Under the pieces are notes generated by a model. The model was given only the letters and a program-made list of their open reading frames with translations. It did no database searches and was not told where the DNA came from. Position numbers and translations under genes: made by a program. Shown piece by piece: positions 48,663 to 56,538 of a stretch of DNA of 64,000 nt; within the stretch, counting starts at the first letter, position 1, and the number at the start of each line of letters is the position of its first letter. The stretch covers positions 62,001-126,000 of the forward strand of contig JAFTJF010000001.1 of NCBI GenBank assembly GCA_017456555.1, read 5' to 3'. This DNA is from Clostridia bacterium. GTDB lineage: Bacteria > Bacillota > Clostridia > TANB77 > CAG-508.

Positions 48663-49226
48663 CTATTTTACATTTTTATTTTTTATATAATTTTCTGTAA
48701 ATTCTTCTGCTAAAATATCCATTAAAATTGTATCATAATATTTACCATTAATATATTTAGATTTTCTCCATCTTCCCGCTTCTTTAAAACCACATTTTGT
48801 ATAACATTTTATTGCTCTTTCATTACAAGAAAATACATCTAATTTTATTGAATTTAAATTTAAATAATTAAAAGCAAAATCTAATATTAGTTTTATCGCT
48901 TCTGTTCCATATCCATTACTTCTGTATTCTTCTTTTCCAATAAAAATTCCTAGTATACCTGTTCTATTATTATAATTTATTCCTTCTATGCTAACAGTTC
49001 CAATCATTTCATCTGTTTCTAAATCAATAATAGCAAAACCTACCGAATCATGTTCTGGACTTTGTAAATATTTTCTTTCTGCATCTAACGTCATAACTGC
49101 AGCAGATCTACCAATATAATCTGTTATTTCAAAATCATTTAACCATTTTGTAAATATTTCAACATCTTCTGAATTTCTTGGTGATAGATATATTCTTTCA
49201 CCAATTAACTTTTTAAAATATTTCAT
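48663..49226 (-). CDS. GNAT acetyltransferase, RimJ/RimL type
   Basis: 187 residues. GERIYLSPRNSEDVEIFTKW at the N-terminus, an acetyl-CoA loop in EEYRSNGYGTEAIKL (about 95-109) and ERAIKCYTKCGFKEAGRWR (about 130-148) are typical of the RimJ/L branch, which acetylates N-termini or small amines including antibiotics. Seven bases separate it from the methyltransferase stop, so they form an operon behind the leader RNA. Confidence 0.88.
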   Translation of the reverse strand: MKYFKKLIGERIYLSPRNSEDVEIFTKWLNDFEITDYIGRSAAVMTLDAERKYLQSPEHDSVGFAIIDLETDEMIGTVSIEGINYNNRTGILGIFIGKEEYRSNGYGTEAIKLILDFAFNYLNLNSIKLDVFSCNERAIKCYTKCGFKEAGRWRKSKYINGKYYDTILMDILAEEFTENYIKNKNVK

Positions 49227-49232
49227 CTGTTT

Positions 49233-50018
49233 CTACCTCTTTTCTATGATTTCTAATACATGAGAACTATATCCCATAAGCTCCTTTCTCATACAATTTT
49301 TTAAATGATAATCAACATATAGTGCAAATTCTTCTTCGTCCAAATTATTTATATATTCTTGCATTTGTGGTGCAATTCCGTCTGCAGCAATTGTTTCCAA
49401 TCGTTGCACATTAAAACCTGAAATTAATCTATCAAAATCTTCTATTCTATAAGTTGCAAAAATTTCTTCTGCTCTATTTTCTACTTTCCAATTTTCATCA
49501 CAAAATTCTGGTAATCTTTTTAAGTTTCCTTTTCTAATTCCATAAGATAAAACTACTGCATCATCTGTTATATATGCAATTATTATTTTACCATTTTTCT
49601 TTGTTACTCTTAAAGATTCATCTATTGCTTTTTTAGCATCTTCTTCTGTATATAAATGGTAAAGTGGTCCAAGTACAAGAGTTACATCAAAGGTATTATC
49701 CTCATACATACTTAAATCCAAACAATTTCCTTGAATTGCATTAACATTTAAATCTTTAGTAATTTTTGATTTTAAAATATCTAAATTCTTTTTTACAAGT
49801 TCAACAGCATCAACTGTATAACCTTTATTTGCATAATGAATTGTATATCTTCCTGTTCCTGCTCCAATTTCTAATATTCTATCACCTGTTTTTAAATATT
49901 TATCAACAAACTTAGTTGTTGTTATAAATTCTATTGTGTGAGTTTTATCTCTAACAAGCCTTGATTCTTCGTCATAATTATTATAATAATTTTCTAAAAT
50001 TGTTTCTACATTATCCAT
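49233..50018 (-). CDS. Class I SAM-dependent methyltransferase
   Basis: 261 residues. Motif I ILEIGAGTGRYT (about 48-59) with acidic VDAVEL as motif II, then VTLVLGPLYHL and IIIAYITDD; a Rossmann methyltransferase of the UbiE/Methyltransf_25 type. The YHLYTEEDAKKAIDESLR stretch occurs in small-molecule methyltransferases. Substrate unknown. It is the first gene after a 130-base leader ending in a U-run, so expression is probably controlled by transcription attenuation. Confidence 0.85.
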   Translation of the reverse strand: MDNVETILENYYNNYDEESRLVRDKTHTIEFITTTKFVDKYLKTGDRILEIGAGTGRYTIHYANKGYTVDAVELVKKNLDILKSKITKDLNVNAIQGNCLDLSMYEDNTFDVTLVLGPLYHLYTEEDAKKAIDESLRVTKKNGKIIIAYITDDAVVLSYGIRKGNLKRLPEFCDENWKVENRAEEIFATYRIEDFDRLISGFNVQRLETIAADGIAPQMQEYINNLDEEEFALYVDYHLKNCMRKELMGYSSHVLEIIEKR

Positions 50019-50039
50019 AATTTTTCCCCCTTATACAAC

Positions 50040-50169
50040 AAAAAAGCCTCACAAAGAAATCCCTTAAGACTCCTTTGCAAGACTTTAAATTTTGTCTTTC
50101 AAGTGTAGGCTTATCGCCCTTTACCGCTCAGAGCATTTGGGTAGCTCCTAGATAAACTCTTAATTTATG
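50040..50169 (-). ncRNA. Structured leader RNA with terminator-like end, candidate attenuator or riboswitch
   Basis: Read on the minus strand this leader begins after a consensus promoter and ends in a T6 run (50040-50045) 21 bases before the methyltransferase ATG. Pairings seen: TTATC with GATAA (50151-50155 and 50111-50115), GAGC with GCTC (50144-50147 and 50131-50134), and a possible pseudoknot TACC/GGTA (50140-50143 and 50122-50125). Near the 3' end GCCTaCAC can pair with GTGAGGC to form the terminator stem. Two GTCTT copies could compete for an upstream AAGAC, giving alternative folds. I could not match it to T-box, S-box, purine, fluoride, ZTP, preQ1 or glutamine classes. Confidence 0.6.
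50128..50136 (-). other. Two-codon upstream ORF (Met-Leu) with ribosome site
   Basis: ATG-CTC-TGA with AGGAG (50145-50149) exactly 8 bases upstream, inside the leader. The ribosome site is also one arm of the GAGC/GCTC hairpin, so translation and folding would exclude each other. Confidence 0.4.
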
Positions 50170-50175
50170 TTAAAT

Positions 50176-50204
50176 ATTTTATCATATAAAAATTTTATTG
50201 TCAA
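50176..50204 (-). promoter_or_regulatory. Promoter of the leader and methyltransferase-acetyltransferase operon
   Basis: TTGACA (50199-50204) and TAAAAT (50176-50181), spacing 17. Confidence 0.7.
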
Positions 50205-50267
50205 TTTACATAACAATTAAAATATCTTTATTTTTATAATTACTAAGTATTATTTTACAAAATTTTT

Positions 50268-51323
50268 CTAACATGTTTTTAAATATGTTTCCAAAATCTT
50301 TTTATCTCTTTTTACAATAAATTTTGTATGATATACAGACGCGCCATCTTCTTCACATGGTGAAGCAACAATTTTGTCAAAAGATTCTGTAATTAATTCC
50401 AAAGCTTTTTCAGGAGTTTCCCAAAATAATCTTGCACCTTCTTTGGCTTCTTGTTCAGTTACATGAAGTGCTTTTGTATCTTCTACAACTTTTGCAACAT
50501 AAACATAAGACATTTGTTTAAAACTATCTTTAGTCTTTATTTCTTCAATTGTTCCTAAAAAATCTATTATCTCTACTTTGCATCCAGTTTCTTCAAACAC
50601 TTCTCTTTTAAATGCTTCTGAACTTGCTTCCTTACCTTCAACTCCACCACCAGGAAGTTTATATTCATTTTTTGCTTGTTTATTAAAAACTGCAATTTTT
50701 CCATCTTCTTTTATAATAATTCCTCTAGCTCCATATCTTTGTCTGAAATCCTCAACTGCTACTGAATTTTCTCCAATATCCTCGTCTTTTATAATACCGA
50801 TTAAATTTATTCTTTCAAAGTATTTATTTGCAAATTCAGTAAGTTCATTTACTTTTCCATCAATTCTTTTTATTAATTTTTTCACTTCATTATAAGCCAA
50901 ATCAAATTGTTCTTTTGTTATATCATTTTGATTTAATGCTTCTTCTAATTCATCTTCATCTAATAATCTAATTTTATTATCTGGTGTCATTAAAACATCT
51001 AAATATAAATCTTCAAAATATGGATTATTATTTTCAATTCCAACTTTATTTATAACATCAAAATACCAATCTAATATATTGTTTTCCTTATCATAGCCTA
51101 CAGTCATTGCTATATTTGAATTTTCAGGATAAAATTCTAGCCATTTACATCCACTTCCTGCAGTTTCGATATAATCTTCATCATCAGGTCTTTTGGGCTG
51201 ATTTGCTTTTATTATATGTATTTGACTTAAATAACCTTTATAATCAGATTCATCAATATACATAGTTTTAAATTTCTTTTCTTCTACATGTTCCATAGGA
51301 AAATCTGCATGTTTTGTTATCAT
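50268..51323 (-). CDS. DUF402-NUDIX fusion protein
   Basis: 351 residues. The N-terminal half (about 40-175) has the DUF402 pattern: DWYFDVINKVG (about 85-95), PYFEDLYLDVLMTPD (about 100-114) and LLDEDELEEALNQNDIT, as in the nucleoside tri/diphosphatase NtdP and FomD group. The C-terminal half is a NUDIX hydrolase with a complete box GGGVEGKEASSEAF...REVFEETGC (about residues 223-246). Both parts therefore belong to nucleotide or sugar-phosphate hydrolase families. The combination suggests a two-step clean-up enzyme, but substrates are unknown. ATG after GAAAGGAG. Confidence 0.8.
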   Translation of the reverse strand: MITKHADFPMEHVEEKKFKTMYIDESDYKGYLSQIHIIKANQPKRPDDEDYIETAGSGCKWLEFYPENSNIAMTVGYDKENNILDWYFDVINKVGIENNNPYFEDLYLDVLMTPDNKIRLLDEDELEEALNQNDITKEQFDLAYNEVKKLIKRIDGKVNELTEFANKYFERINLIGIIKDEDIGENSVAVEDFRQRYGARGIIIKEDGKIAVFNKQAKNEYKLPGGGVEGKEASSEAFKREVFEETGCKVEIIDFLGTIEEIKTKDSFKQMSYVYVAKVVEDTKALHVTEQEAKEGARLFWETPEKALELITESFDKIVASPCEEDGASVYHTKFIVKRDKKILETYLKTC

Positions 51324-51408
51324 AAAGTTCTCCTTTCAATTTATAGAAACTTAAATATAATATAAGTTATTTTAATTCTTATTTATAATACATTTTATTA
51401 TATAGCAA

Positions 51409-51437
51409 TTTATATCATATTTAAATCCTTATATCAA
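51409..51437 (-). promoter_or_regulatory. Promoter of the DUF402-NUDIX gene
   Basis: TTGATA (51432-51437) and TATAAA (51409-51414), spacing 17. Confidence 0.5.
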
Positions 51438-51491
51438 TTAATTTTAATATCTATTCTATTATTTTTATAATGTTATTAGAACAAAAGGGAA

Positions 51492-51525
51492 AACCCTTGG
51501 AGTAGCAATTGCTACCCCAAGGGTT
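51492..51525 (-). terminator. Terminator of the LemA/TPM island
   Basis: AACCCTTGG (51492-51500) pairs with CCAAGGGTT (51517-51525) around an inner GTAGCAATTGCTAC palindrome, one mismatch; T-rich tail on the minus strand. Confidence 0.85.
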
Positions 51526-51550
51526 AGATTTAAAAAACGTTATTTAATTT

Positions 51551-52195
51551 TTAGTCATCGCCAAAGTCCACCAGACTGCTGTTATTTGCAGCTTCGTCTG
51601 CTTCGAAGAGTTCCATTGTATCGAAGCCGAAAATGCCAGCCAGCAAAGAACCAGGAAAACGTCTTACAGTTCTGTTGTATTCGCTTACAGCCGCATTGTA
51701 GTCTTCTCTGGCCACATTAATGCGATTTGCTGCACCTTCGATCTGATCCATCAGTCTTGTATACTGGTCACTTGCAGTAATAGTAGGATACTGTTCCACA
51801 ATTACGAGGAACTCGTTAATCTTACTTGTAATCTCTGCATTCGCAGCATCCAGTTCTTCAGGAGTAGAAGAATTGCCAAGTGCAGCTCTTGCACCGGAAA
51901 CATCACCAATAATGTTTTCGATATGTTCTGCAGCTTCATCAGCAACCTTTACCAGATCAGGAATCTTTTCCAGACGGCTCTGCATTGCAGACTGAACATC
52001 AGCAAATTCAAGCTTGACATTCTCTTCCATTTCTACCAGATTGTTGTAGGTAGAAACGCAGGATCCGACAAGGCTGAACATGGAAATGAAAAACACTGCC
52101 ACAATACCAATGGCAATCCATGCTCCGAGACCTAAGCCTCTCTTTCCGCCGTTTTCGTCATAGTTGTAGTGAACGTAATTATTGGAATCATGCAT
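51551..52195 (-). CDS. LemA family protein
   Basis: 214 residues. A glycine-rich N-terminus, one membrane helix (about 24-45, GAWIAIGIVAVFFISMF) and the LemA core beginning YNNLVEMEENVKLEFADVQ (about 50-68), with helices continuing to the end. LemA proteins are membrane-anchored helical bundles linked to envelope stress; biochemical role unsettled. GC content is clearly higher than the host average by eye (48% over one 50-base sample). It is the last gene of a three-gene unit with two TPM proteins. Confidence 0.92.
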   Translation of the reverse strand: MHDSNNYVHYNYDENGGKRGLGLGAWIAIGIVAVFFISMFSLVGSCVSTYNNLVEMEENVKLEFADVQSAMQSRLEKIPDLVKVADEAAEHIENIIGDVSGARAALGNSSTPEELDAANAEITSKINEFLVIVEQYPTITASDQYTRLMDQIEGAANRINVAREDYNAAVSEYNRTVRRFPGSLLAGIFGFDTMELFEADEAANNSSLVDFGDD

Positions 52196-52227
52196 AAGAT
52201 TTTCCTCCCATTAAATAGATTTATTTT

Positions 52228-53040
52228 TTATCTTGAGGAGCCGCCACCATTGAAGCGACCTCCACCAAAACTTCCGCCACTTCTACCGCTTCCTCCACCA
52301 GAACGGCTACTAGTTAATACATGTAGCAAAAGGATTACAATTCCGTCACCGAAACCATTTCCTAGCCAACAACCAGTTATCCATTCGAGGATAAGCAGTA
52401 CAATTACTACGATTATTATAAGGATTATATCTCCCAGAGTAAGCTCTTCTTTTTCTTCAACAGTAATGGTTGTATCAACACCGTCAATTCCAGAAAAATC
52501 GTACTCTTCTGAATCTGCAATCTGATTTATCACCGCATTAACGGTATTAAAACATGCATCATCATAATTTCCTTTTTCTCTAGAAGGTACGAAGAACTTA
52601 TCTAATATCTCACCAGATATTGAATCTGTGAGAAATCCTTGTAGTCCTGTTCCTATCTCTAATCTGACCTTTGTATCTGTTTTAGAAACAAGAAGTAGGA
52701 TACCATTATCACTTTCTTCTTTTCCTATTCCAAGCTTATTTGCAAGCCTGACAGCATACTGTTCAATGGTCAATTCATTTAGAGATGGAATTGTTATTAC
52801 AGCAAACTCTATTGTTGTCTTTTCCTCAAGTTGTACCAACAGGTTGTTAATAACCTCTTCCTGGTCATCACTCAAAAATTCTCCCTGATCATATACATAC
52901 AAGTCCTCATAAATTTTAGGAACCAGTAAGTTTTCCTCAAGGGATTCTTTGTAAGAATCAGGATTAGAAGAACAACCAGAAAGTATACAGCTTAGAAGAA
53001 TTAGGACAGACAAAAGATATACTTTTATTTTCTGTCCCAT
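52228..53040 (-). CDS. TPM-domain lipoprotein (YgcG-like)
   Basis: 270 residues. Signal peptide with lipobox LSGC (lipidated Cys about 23), a TPM (YgcG) domain (about 45-180) with the strand-helix segments DDQEEVINNLLVQLEEK, YAVRLANKLGIGKEESDNGILLL and RLEIGTGLQGFLTD, one membrane helix (about 205-230) and a Gly/Ser-rich tail (SGGGSGRSGGSFGGGR). TPM domains are linked to photosystem II repair phosphatases in plants and to membrane proteins of unknown role in bacteria. Located 18 bases after the larger TPM protein. Confidence 0.85.
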   Translation of the reverse strand: MGQKIKVYLLSVLILLSCILSGCSSNPDSYKESLEENLLVPKIYEDLYVYDQGEFLSDDQEEVINNLLVQLEEKTTIEFAVITIPSLNELTIEQYAVRLANKLGIGKEESDNGILLLVSKTDTKVRLEIGTGLQGFLTDSISGEILDKFFVPSREKGNYDDACFNTVNAVINQIADSEEYDFSGIDGVDTTITVEEKEELTLGDIILIIIVVIVLLILEWITGCWLGNGFGDGIVILLLHVLTSSRSGGGSGRSGGSFGGGRFNGGGSSR

Positions 53041-53058
53041 TTCGTCTTCACCACCTTC

Positions 53059-55047
53059 TTAGAATTTTCTTGATGCTCCACCTCCACCAGGTCTTCCGCC
53101 ATGTCCTCTAAAACTTGAACTAGAAGATCTATGGATAGAAGAATTCATTCTCTGTTGCTGAGCTCGTCTTCTTCTTGCTTCTTCTTCATCTCTTCTACGT
53201 CTTTCCTGACGTCTGTGATCATCATCAGCTTCGCTAATTAAGCGATTAAGCTTACTTAACAGCTCATCAGAAAAATATCTTTGCTGAGAAGAAGTTAATC
53301 CATTGTAGTATCTCTTTGCTCTGGAAAGTCTGTCACGATCATCTTCATCAGCAGAATACATACTGCCAATAATAGATCTAACATTTCCTTCCGCATCATG
53401 TGCAGCATTGTAATCTCTATAGTCATCTTCTGCTACAGAGTGAGTTCTCTTCAACCTCTCAATCAGAGAGTTATCAGGGAAAAATGCTCTTTCAGCAGCA
53501 GACAAACCAAGAAAAATAGCAAGTGCAGAATGAAGTGCTTCATAGGTTCGATAGCTTCCGTTTGGGTTACTATCGAAAATTCCGCTAATTTCATTGTACG
53601 CAGCTTGAGCAGCAGCCTTGTCGCGTTTTTCTTGTTCAGCTCTTTCGAATTCTTCCTTTAGAGTAATTGCTTGACTGTACAGAAGCGTAATTTCATTTCT
53701 GTCAGAAGTCACATACTTACGTACTTCACTCTGAACAGAATCAATCAATCCAATAGCCTCTGCAAACACTTCGCAATTATCCTTCGTAGGAACAGTAGAA
53801 AGAATCTTAGCCAAGTTATTATCGACTTCTTGCGCCGCAGCTTTATACTCGCCTTCGATCATATTTTGAACTTCTTCGTCGAAGTTACTTTCAGGATGCA
53901 AACGCTGTGCGCGTTCGTATTTATCTGTCATAACTTCAAGTTCTTTTGTCAATGTGCTAATTTCGCCATTAGCTTGATTCAAACTTTGCTCGAGGCTAGA
54001 AATTTTTCTATCTTTTTCTCTTTCGAGTCTTTGATAGTCGCCTTTTAAACTTCGAACATTTCTTTCATGTAAGCTATCTTTTTCAGCAAGCTTGGCTTCA
54101 TATTCATCTCTCAAAGCACTTACTTCAGCTTTTTTAGCTTCTTCAAGCTCTTGACGTTCGGTGTTGCCCTTTAACTTCTGTTTGATAAATGCCACAAGTG
54201 CGGCAATTGCAGCAGCGATACTTCCGAAAAATCCCCATAAGATTCCTTTTCCAGAATCCTTGGTTTCAGAATTATCTTTTCCTGCCACATCATCAGAACC
54301 AGAATTATCACCAGCTTCACCTGCAACAATACCTGTTGCTTCATTGGTAGTTTCAGAATCTACTTTGGTTTCATCAGTTGTAGCTACTTGAGAATGCCAA
54401 TCTGTCGGAACCTGTTTTCTTATCTCATCAATTACAGCACTCTGAAGAGAAATTAATCCCTCAGCATATTGCTGTTCATAGAGATATTCCATCGCATAGT
54501 TATCCAGCAATTCACCAGACATACCATCAGTGATATAGAACTGCATCTGTCGACCAGTTTCAATTCTAATATCTCCGTCCCCCTTGCCCGTACCAGTAGA
54601 AAGCAAGATTAATATTCCCATATCATCTTTGCCAATGCCATATTCTTTATACATAGAATATGCCACTTCTTCTACAGTGAACTTAGGATTATTGGTAGAA
54701 TCTGTTTGATTACCTTCAACGCGATTTCCGTTTTGGTCTTCCACAACAAGCTCATACCCTACGACTGCGTCGTTAAGAGATTTAACTGTTGTAATGACCA
54801 CCTGAATTCCAGAAGTTTCCTCATCAAAGCTTACCGCTTTTTCCATAAGGCTATTTATCTGTTCTTCAGAAAAGATTCCGGCAAAATCGTTTACATAGAA
54901 GTTGGACGTTGCATCCACAACATCTAAGTCATAACGACTCGTTACCTTCTCACCAGCAGTACATGCGGTTAATACGCTCATGATGAGCACGGACACAGTA
55001 AGTACCAAAGTAAATTTGGTGATTTTTACCCGACTTGTTTTTTTCAT
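53059..55047 (-). CDS. Large TPM-domain lipoprotein with coiled coil
   Basis: About 662 residues. Signal peptide with lipobox LTAC, a TPM domain (about 45-215: NFYVNDFAGIFSEEQ, YKEYGIGKDDMGILILL, DIRIETGRQMQFYITD), an Asn/Ser/Asp-rich linker, one membrane helix (about 270-290), a long coiled coil (about 295-385), then helical repeats and an Arg-rich, Ser/Gly-rich C-terminus ending in GGRPGGGGASRKF. A TTG at 55068 opens the frame, but GGAGGG lies before the ATG at 55047, chosen here. First gene of the island. Confidence 0.82.
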   Translation of the reverse strand: MKKTSRVKITKFTLVLTVSVLIMSVLTACTAGEKVTSRYDLDVVDATSNFYVNDFAGIFSEEQINSLMEKAVSFDEETSGIQVVITTVKSLNDAVVGYELVVEDQNGNRVEGNQTDSTNNPKFTVEEVAYSMYKEYGIGKDDMGILILLSTGTGKGDGDIRIETGRQMQFYITDGMSGELLDNYAMEYLYEQQYAEGLISLQSAVIDEIRKQVPTDWHSQVATTDETKVDSETTNEATGIVAGEAGDNSGSDDVAGKDNSETKDSGKGILWGFFGSIAAAIAALVAFIKQKLKGNTERQELEEAKKAEVSALRDEYEAKLAEKDSLHERNVRSLKGDYQRLEREKDRKISSLEQSLNQANGEISTLTKELEVMTDKYERAQRLHPESNFDEEVQNMIEGEYKAAAQEVDNNLAKILSTVPTKDNCEVFAEAIGLIDSVQSEVRKYVTSDRNEITLLYSQAITLKEEFERAEQEKRDKAAAQAAYNEISGIFDSNPNGSYRTYEALHSALAIFLGLSAAERAFFPDNSLIERLKRTHSVAEDDYRDYNAAHDAEGNVRSIIGSMYSADEDDRDRLSRAKRYYNGLTSSQQRYFSDELLSKLNRLISEADDDHRRQERRRRDEEEARRRRAQQQRMNSSIHRSSSSSFRGHGGRPGGGGASRKF

Positions 55048-55147
55048 CTCAATCCCTCCATATTTCAATTTGTTTACGAGTTACTAAGTTGCCTTTTAAG
55101 TGAAAATGGTCATCTCCTTTCATTTGATTTTTGAGATTTTCGCGTAA

Positions 55148-55192
55148 AAAAAGTTCGCCATTTATGATTATACCATAAAAAGCGAACTTTTT
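55148..55192. terminator. Palindrome acting as HAD terminator and overlapping island promoter
   Basis: AAAAAGTTCGC (55148-55158) pairs with GCGAACTTTTT (55182-55192), with inner TTTATG/CATAAA pairing. On the minus strand it is followed by T7, so it can end HAD transcription. The spacer contains the island's -10 box. Confidence 0.7.
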
Positions 55193-55195
55193 CAA
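55167..55195 (-). promoter_or_regulatory. Promoter of the TPM/LemA island
   Basis: TTGAAA (55190-55195) and TATAAT (55167-55172), spacing exactly 17, lying between and over the arms of the palindrome at 55148-55192, which could also serve as an operator. Confidence 0.65.
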
Positions 55196-55235
55196 CTCAT
55201 CCTATGTTATTAATAAACTATACTTATAATTATTT

Positions 55236-55961
55236 TTACTTTTTTAATTCTTCTGTTATTTTTTCTAGCATTTCATTAAAATCGTTAAATTGTACTTTTG
55301 ATAATCTATTTATTTCTTCTCTATTTCCATCAGAAAATTTATCATACATTACAATAAAATCAATTCCACTATTGATTGCAGCTTCAATACCTATTAACGA
55401 ATCCTCTACAATCAAACATTCTTCTCGTTTTACCTTTAATTCATTTAATATTTTATAATGAATCTCTGGATCTGGTTTTAAATTTTTTACTGCACCTTTT
55501 GAATATATTAAACTAAAAAACTCGTCTAATGGTGCTTTATTTATAATATTTTGATTTTCTTCAATATATGTTTTGATTGTGTGATCATTAGTGGTTGTTG
55601 CTAAAACTAAAATAAATCCATTGTCTTTTAATAATTTTAAAACTTTTTCAGCATCAGGTTTATAATCAATTATATTTTTCAAATATTTTGCTGCAATTTC
55701 ATATCTTATTTTTTTAATCTCTTGTTTTGGTAAATTAGCTTTATACTTTTCTCCTAAAAATCTACAATATTCTAAATACATGTCTTCAGACTTATTGAAT
55801 TCTTTTAATTTCTCATCCCTTTGTTTTCCAATATCAATATTATCAAACTCAATCGTCCCAATTGTTTCAATAAGTTCTCTGTCTATATCATTCCAAACTC
55901 CTATTGAATCTATTAAAGTACCATCTAAATCAAAAATTATAACTTTTTTATTTTCTAGCAT
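55236..55961 (-). CDS. HAD-family hydrolase (beta-phosphoglucomutase-like)
   Basis: 241 residues. Motif I DLDGTLIDS (about residues 11-19) with the nucleophile Asp, motif II in VLATTTND, the Lys in KNLKPDPE and motif IV EDSLIGIEAA. A four-helix cap follows motif I. The architecture is that of subfamily IA phosphatases and phosphoglucomutases; the substrate cannot be told. GC content is host-like, marking the right edge of the island. Confidence 0.85.
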   Translation of the reverse strand: MLENKKVIIFDLDGTLIDSIGVWNDIDRELIETIGTIEFDNIDIGKQRDEKLKEFNKSEDMYLEYCRFLGEKYKANLPKQEIKKIRYEIAAKYLKNIIDYKPDAEKVLKLLKDNGFILVLATTTNDHTIKTYIEENQNIINKAPLDEFFSLIYSKGAVKNLKPDPEIHYKILNELKVKREECLIVEDSLIGIEAAINSGIDFIVMYDKFSDGNREEINRLSKVQFNDFNEMLEKITEELKK

Positions 55962-55985
55962 TTTATAAAACCCTTCATTTTAACC

Positions 55986-56528
55986 TTACTTATTTATAGT
56001 ATACTCCCAACCAGGTTGCCAAGCTTTTGTTTTTCTCCAATCTTCTGATATTGCTTGTTTCCAACTCTTTCCTTGAGTTAAAACTTGAATTGCAAGTTGT
56101 GGTGCTTTATGAGCCACTATAGCAATATGTTTTTCATCATAATTTTCTAATAAAAAATCACAAAAACTTTTTATTCTTTTTTCAACATCTAACATTGCTT
56201 CTCCTTCTGGAAAGGCTTCTTCAATATGTTCTTCATATACTACTAATCCAGAATCTTTTCCATCTAAAAGACCATAATTGCATTCTCTCAATCTTTCATC
56301 ATGGATAATTTCTTTCTCTCCACCAAAAACAATTTCAGCAGAATCAATTGCTCTTTTTAAATCTGAGCAAAATACAAAATCTATTTCATTCATTTTTACT
56401 TTTTCTTTTAAAGCTTTAGCTTGCTCAATTCCTTTAGGAGATAATTCACCTGGAAGCCAACCTGTCGCTTTATGTTCTAAATTATCATAAGTTGTGCCAT
56501 GTACAAAATAAGTTATTTTTATTGCCAT
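55986..56528 (-). CDS. Histidine phosphatase superfamily protein, altered RHG motif
   Basis: 180 residues. The motif normally R-H-G reads VHGTT (residues 8-12), keeping the catalytic His but not the Arg. Other family marks are present: FCSDLKRAIDSAE (about 53-65), DERLRECNYG and IVAHKAPQLA (about 137-146) with the second His. Typical members are phosphoglycerate-mutase-like phosphatases. The lost Arg suggests reduced or changed activity. Followed by the HAD gene with a short gap. Confidence 0.72.
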   Translation of the reverse strand: MAIKITYFVHGTTYDNLEHKATGWLPGELSPKGIEQAKALKEKVKMNEIDFVFCSDLKRAIDSAEIVFGGEKEIIHDERLRECNYGLLDGKDSGLVVYEEHIEEAFPEGEAMLDVEKRIKSFCDFLLENYDEKHIAIVAHKAPQLAIQVLTQGKSWKQAISEDWRKTKAWQPGWEYTINK

Positions 56529-56538
56529 TTTATTCTCC

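Noticed and set aside
50040-50169. SAM (S-box) or T-box riboswitch before the methyltransferase
   Set aside because: No GGUACCGCG T-box sequence and no S-box core or kink-turn signature could be found; left as an unclassified leader.
54989-55068. TTG (55068) as start of the large TPM protein
   Set aside because: GGAGGG lies between this codon and the in-frame ATG at 55047, which then gives a normal lipoprotein signal peptide.
51481-55200. Prophage or mobile element carrying the LemA/TPM genes
   Set aside because: All three genes are envelope proteins; no phage, integrase, tRNA attachment site or repeat was found at the borders.
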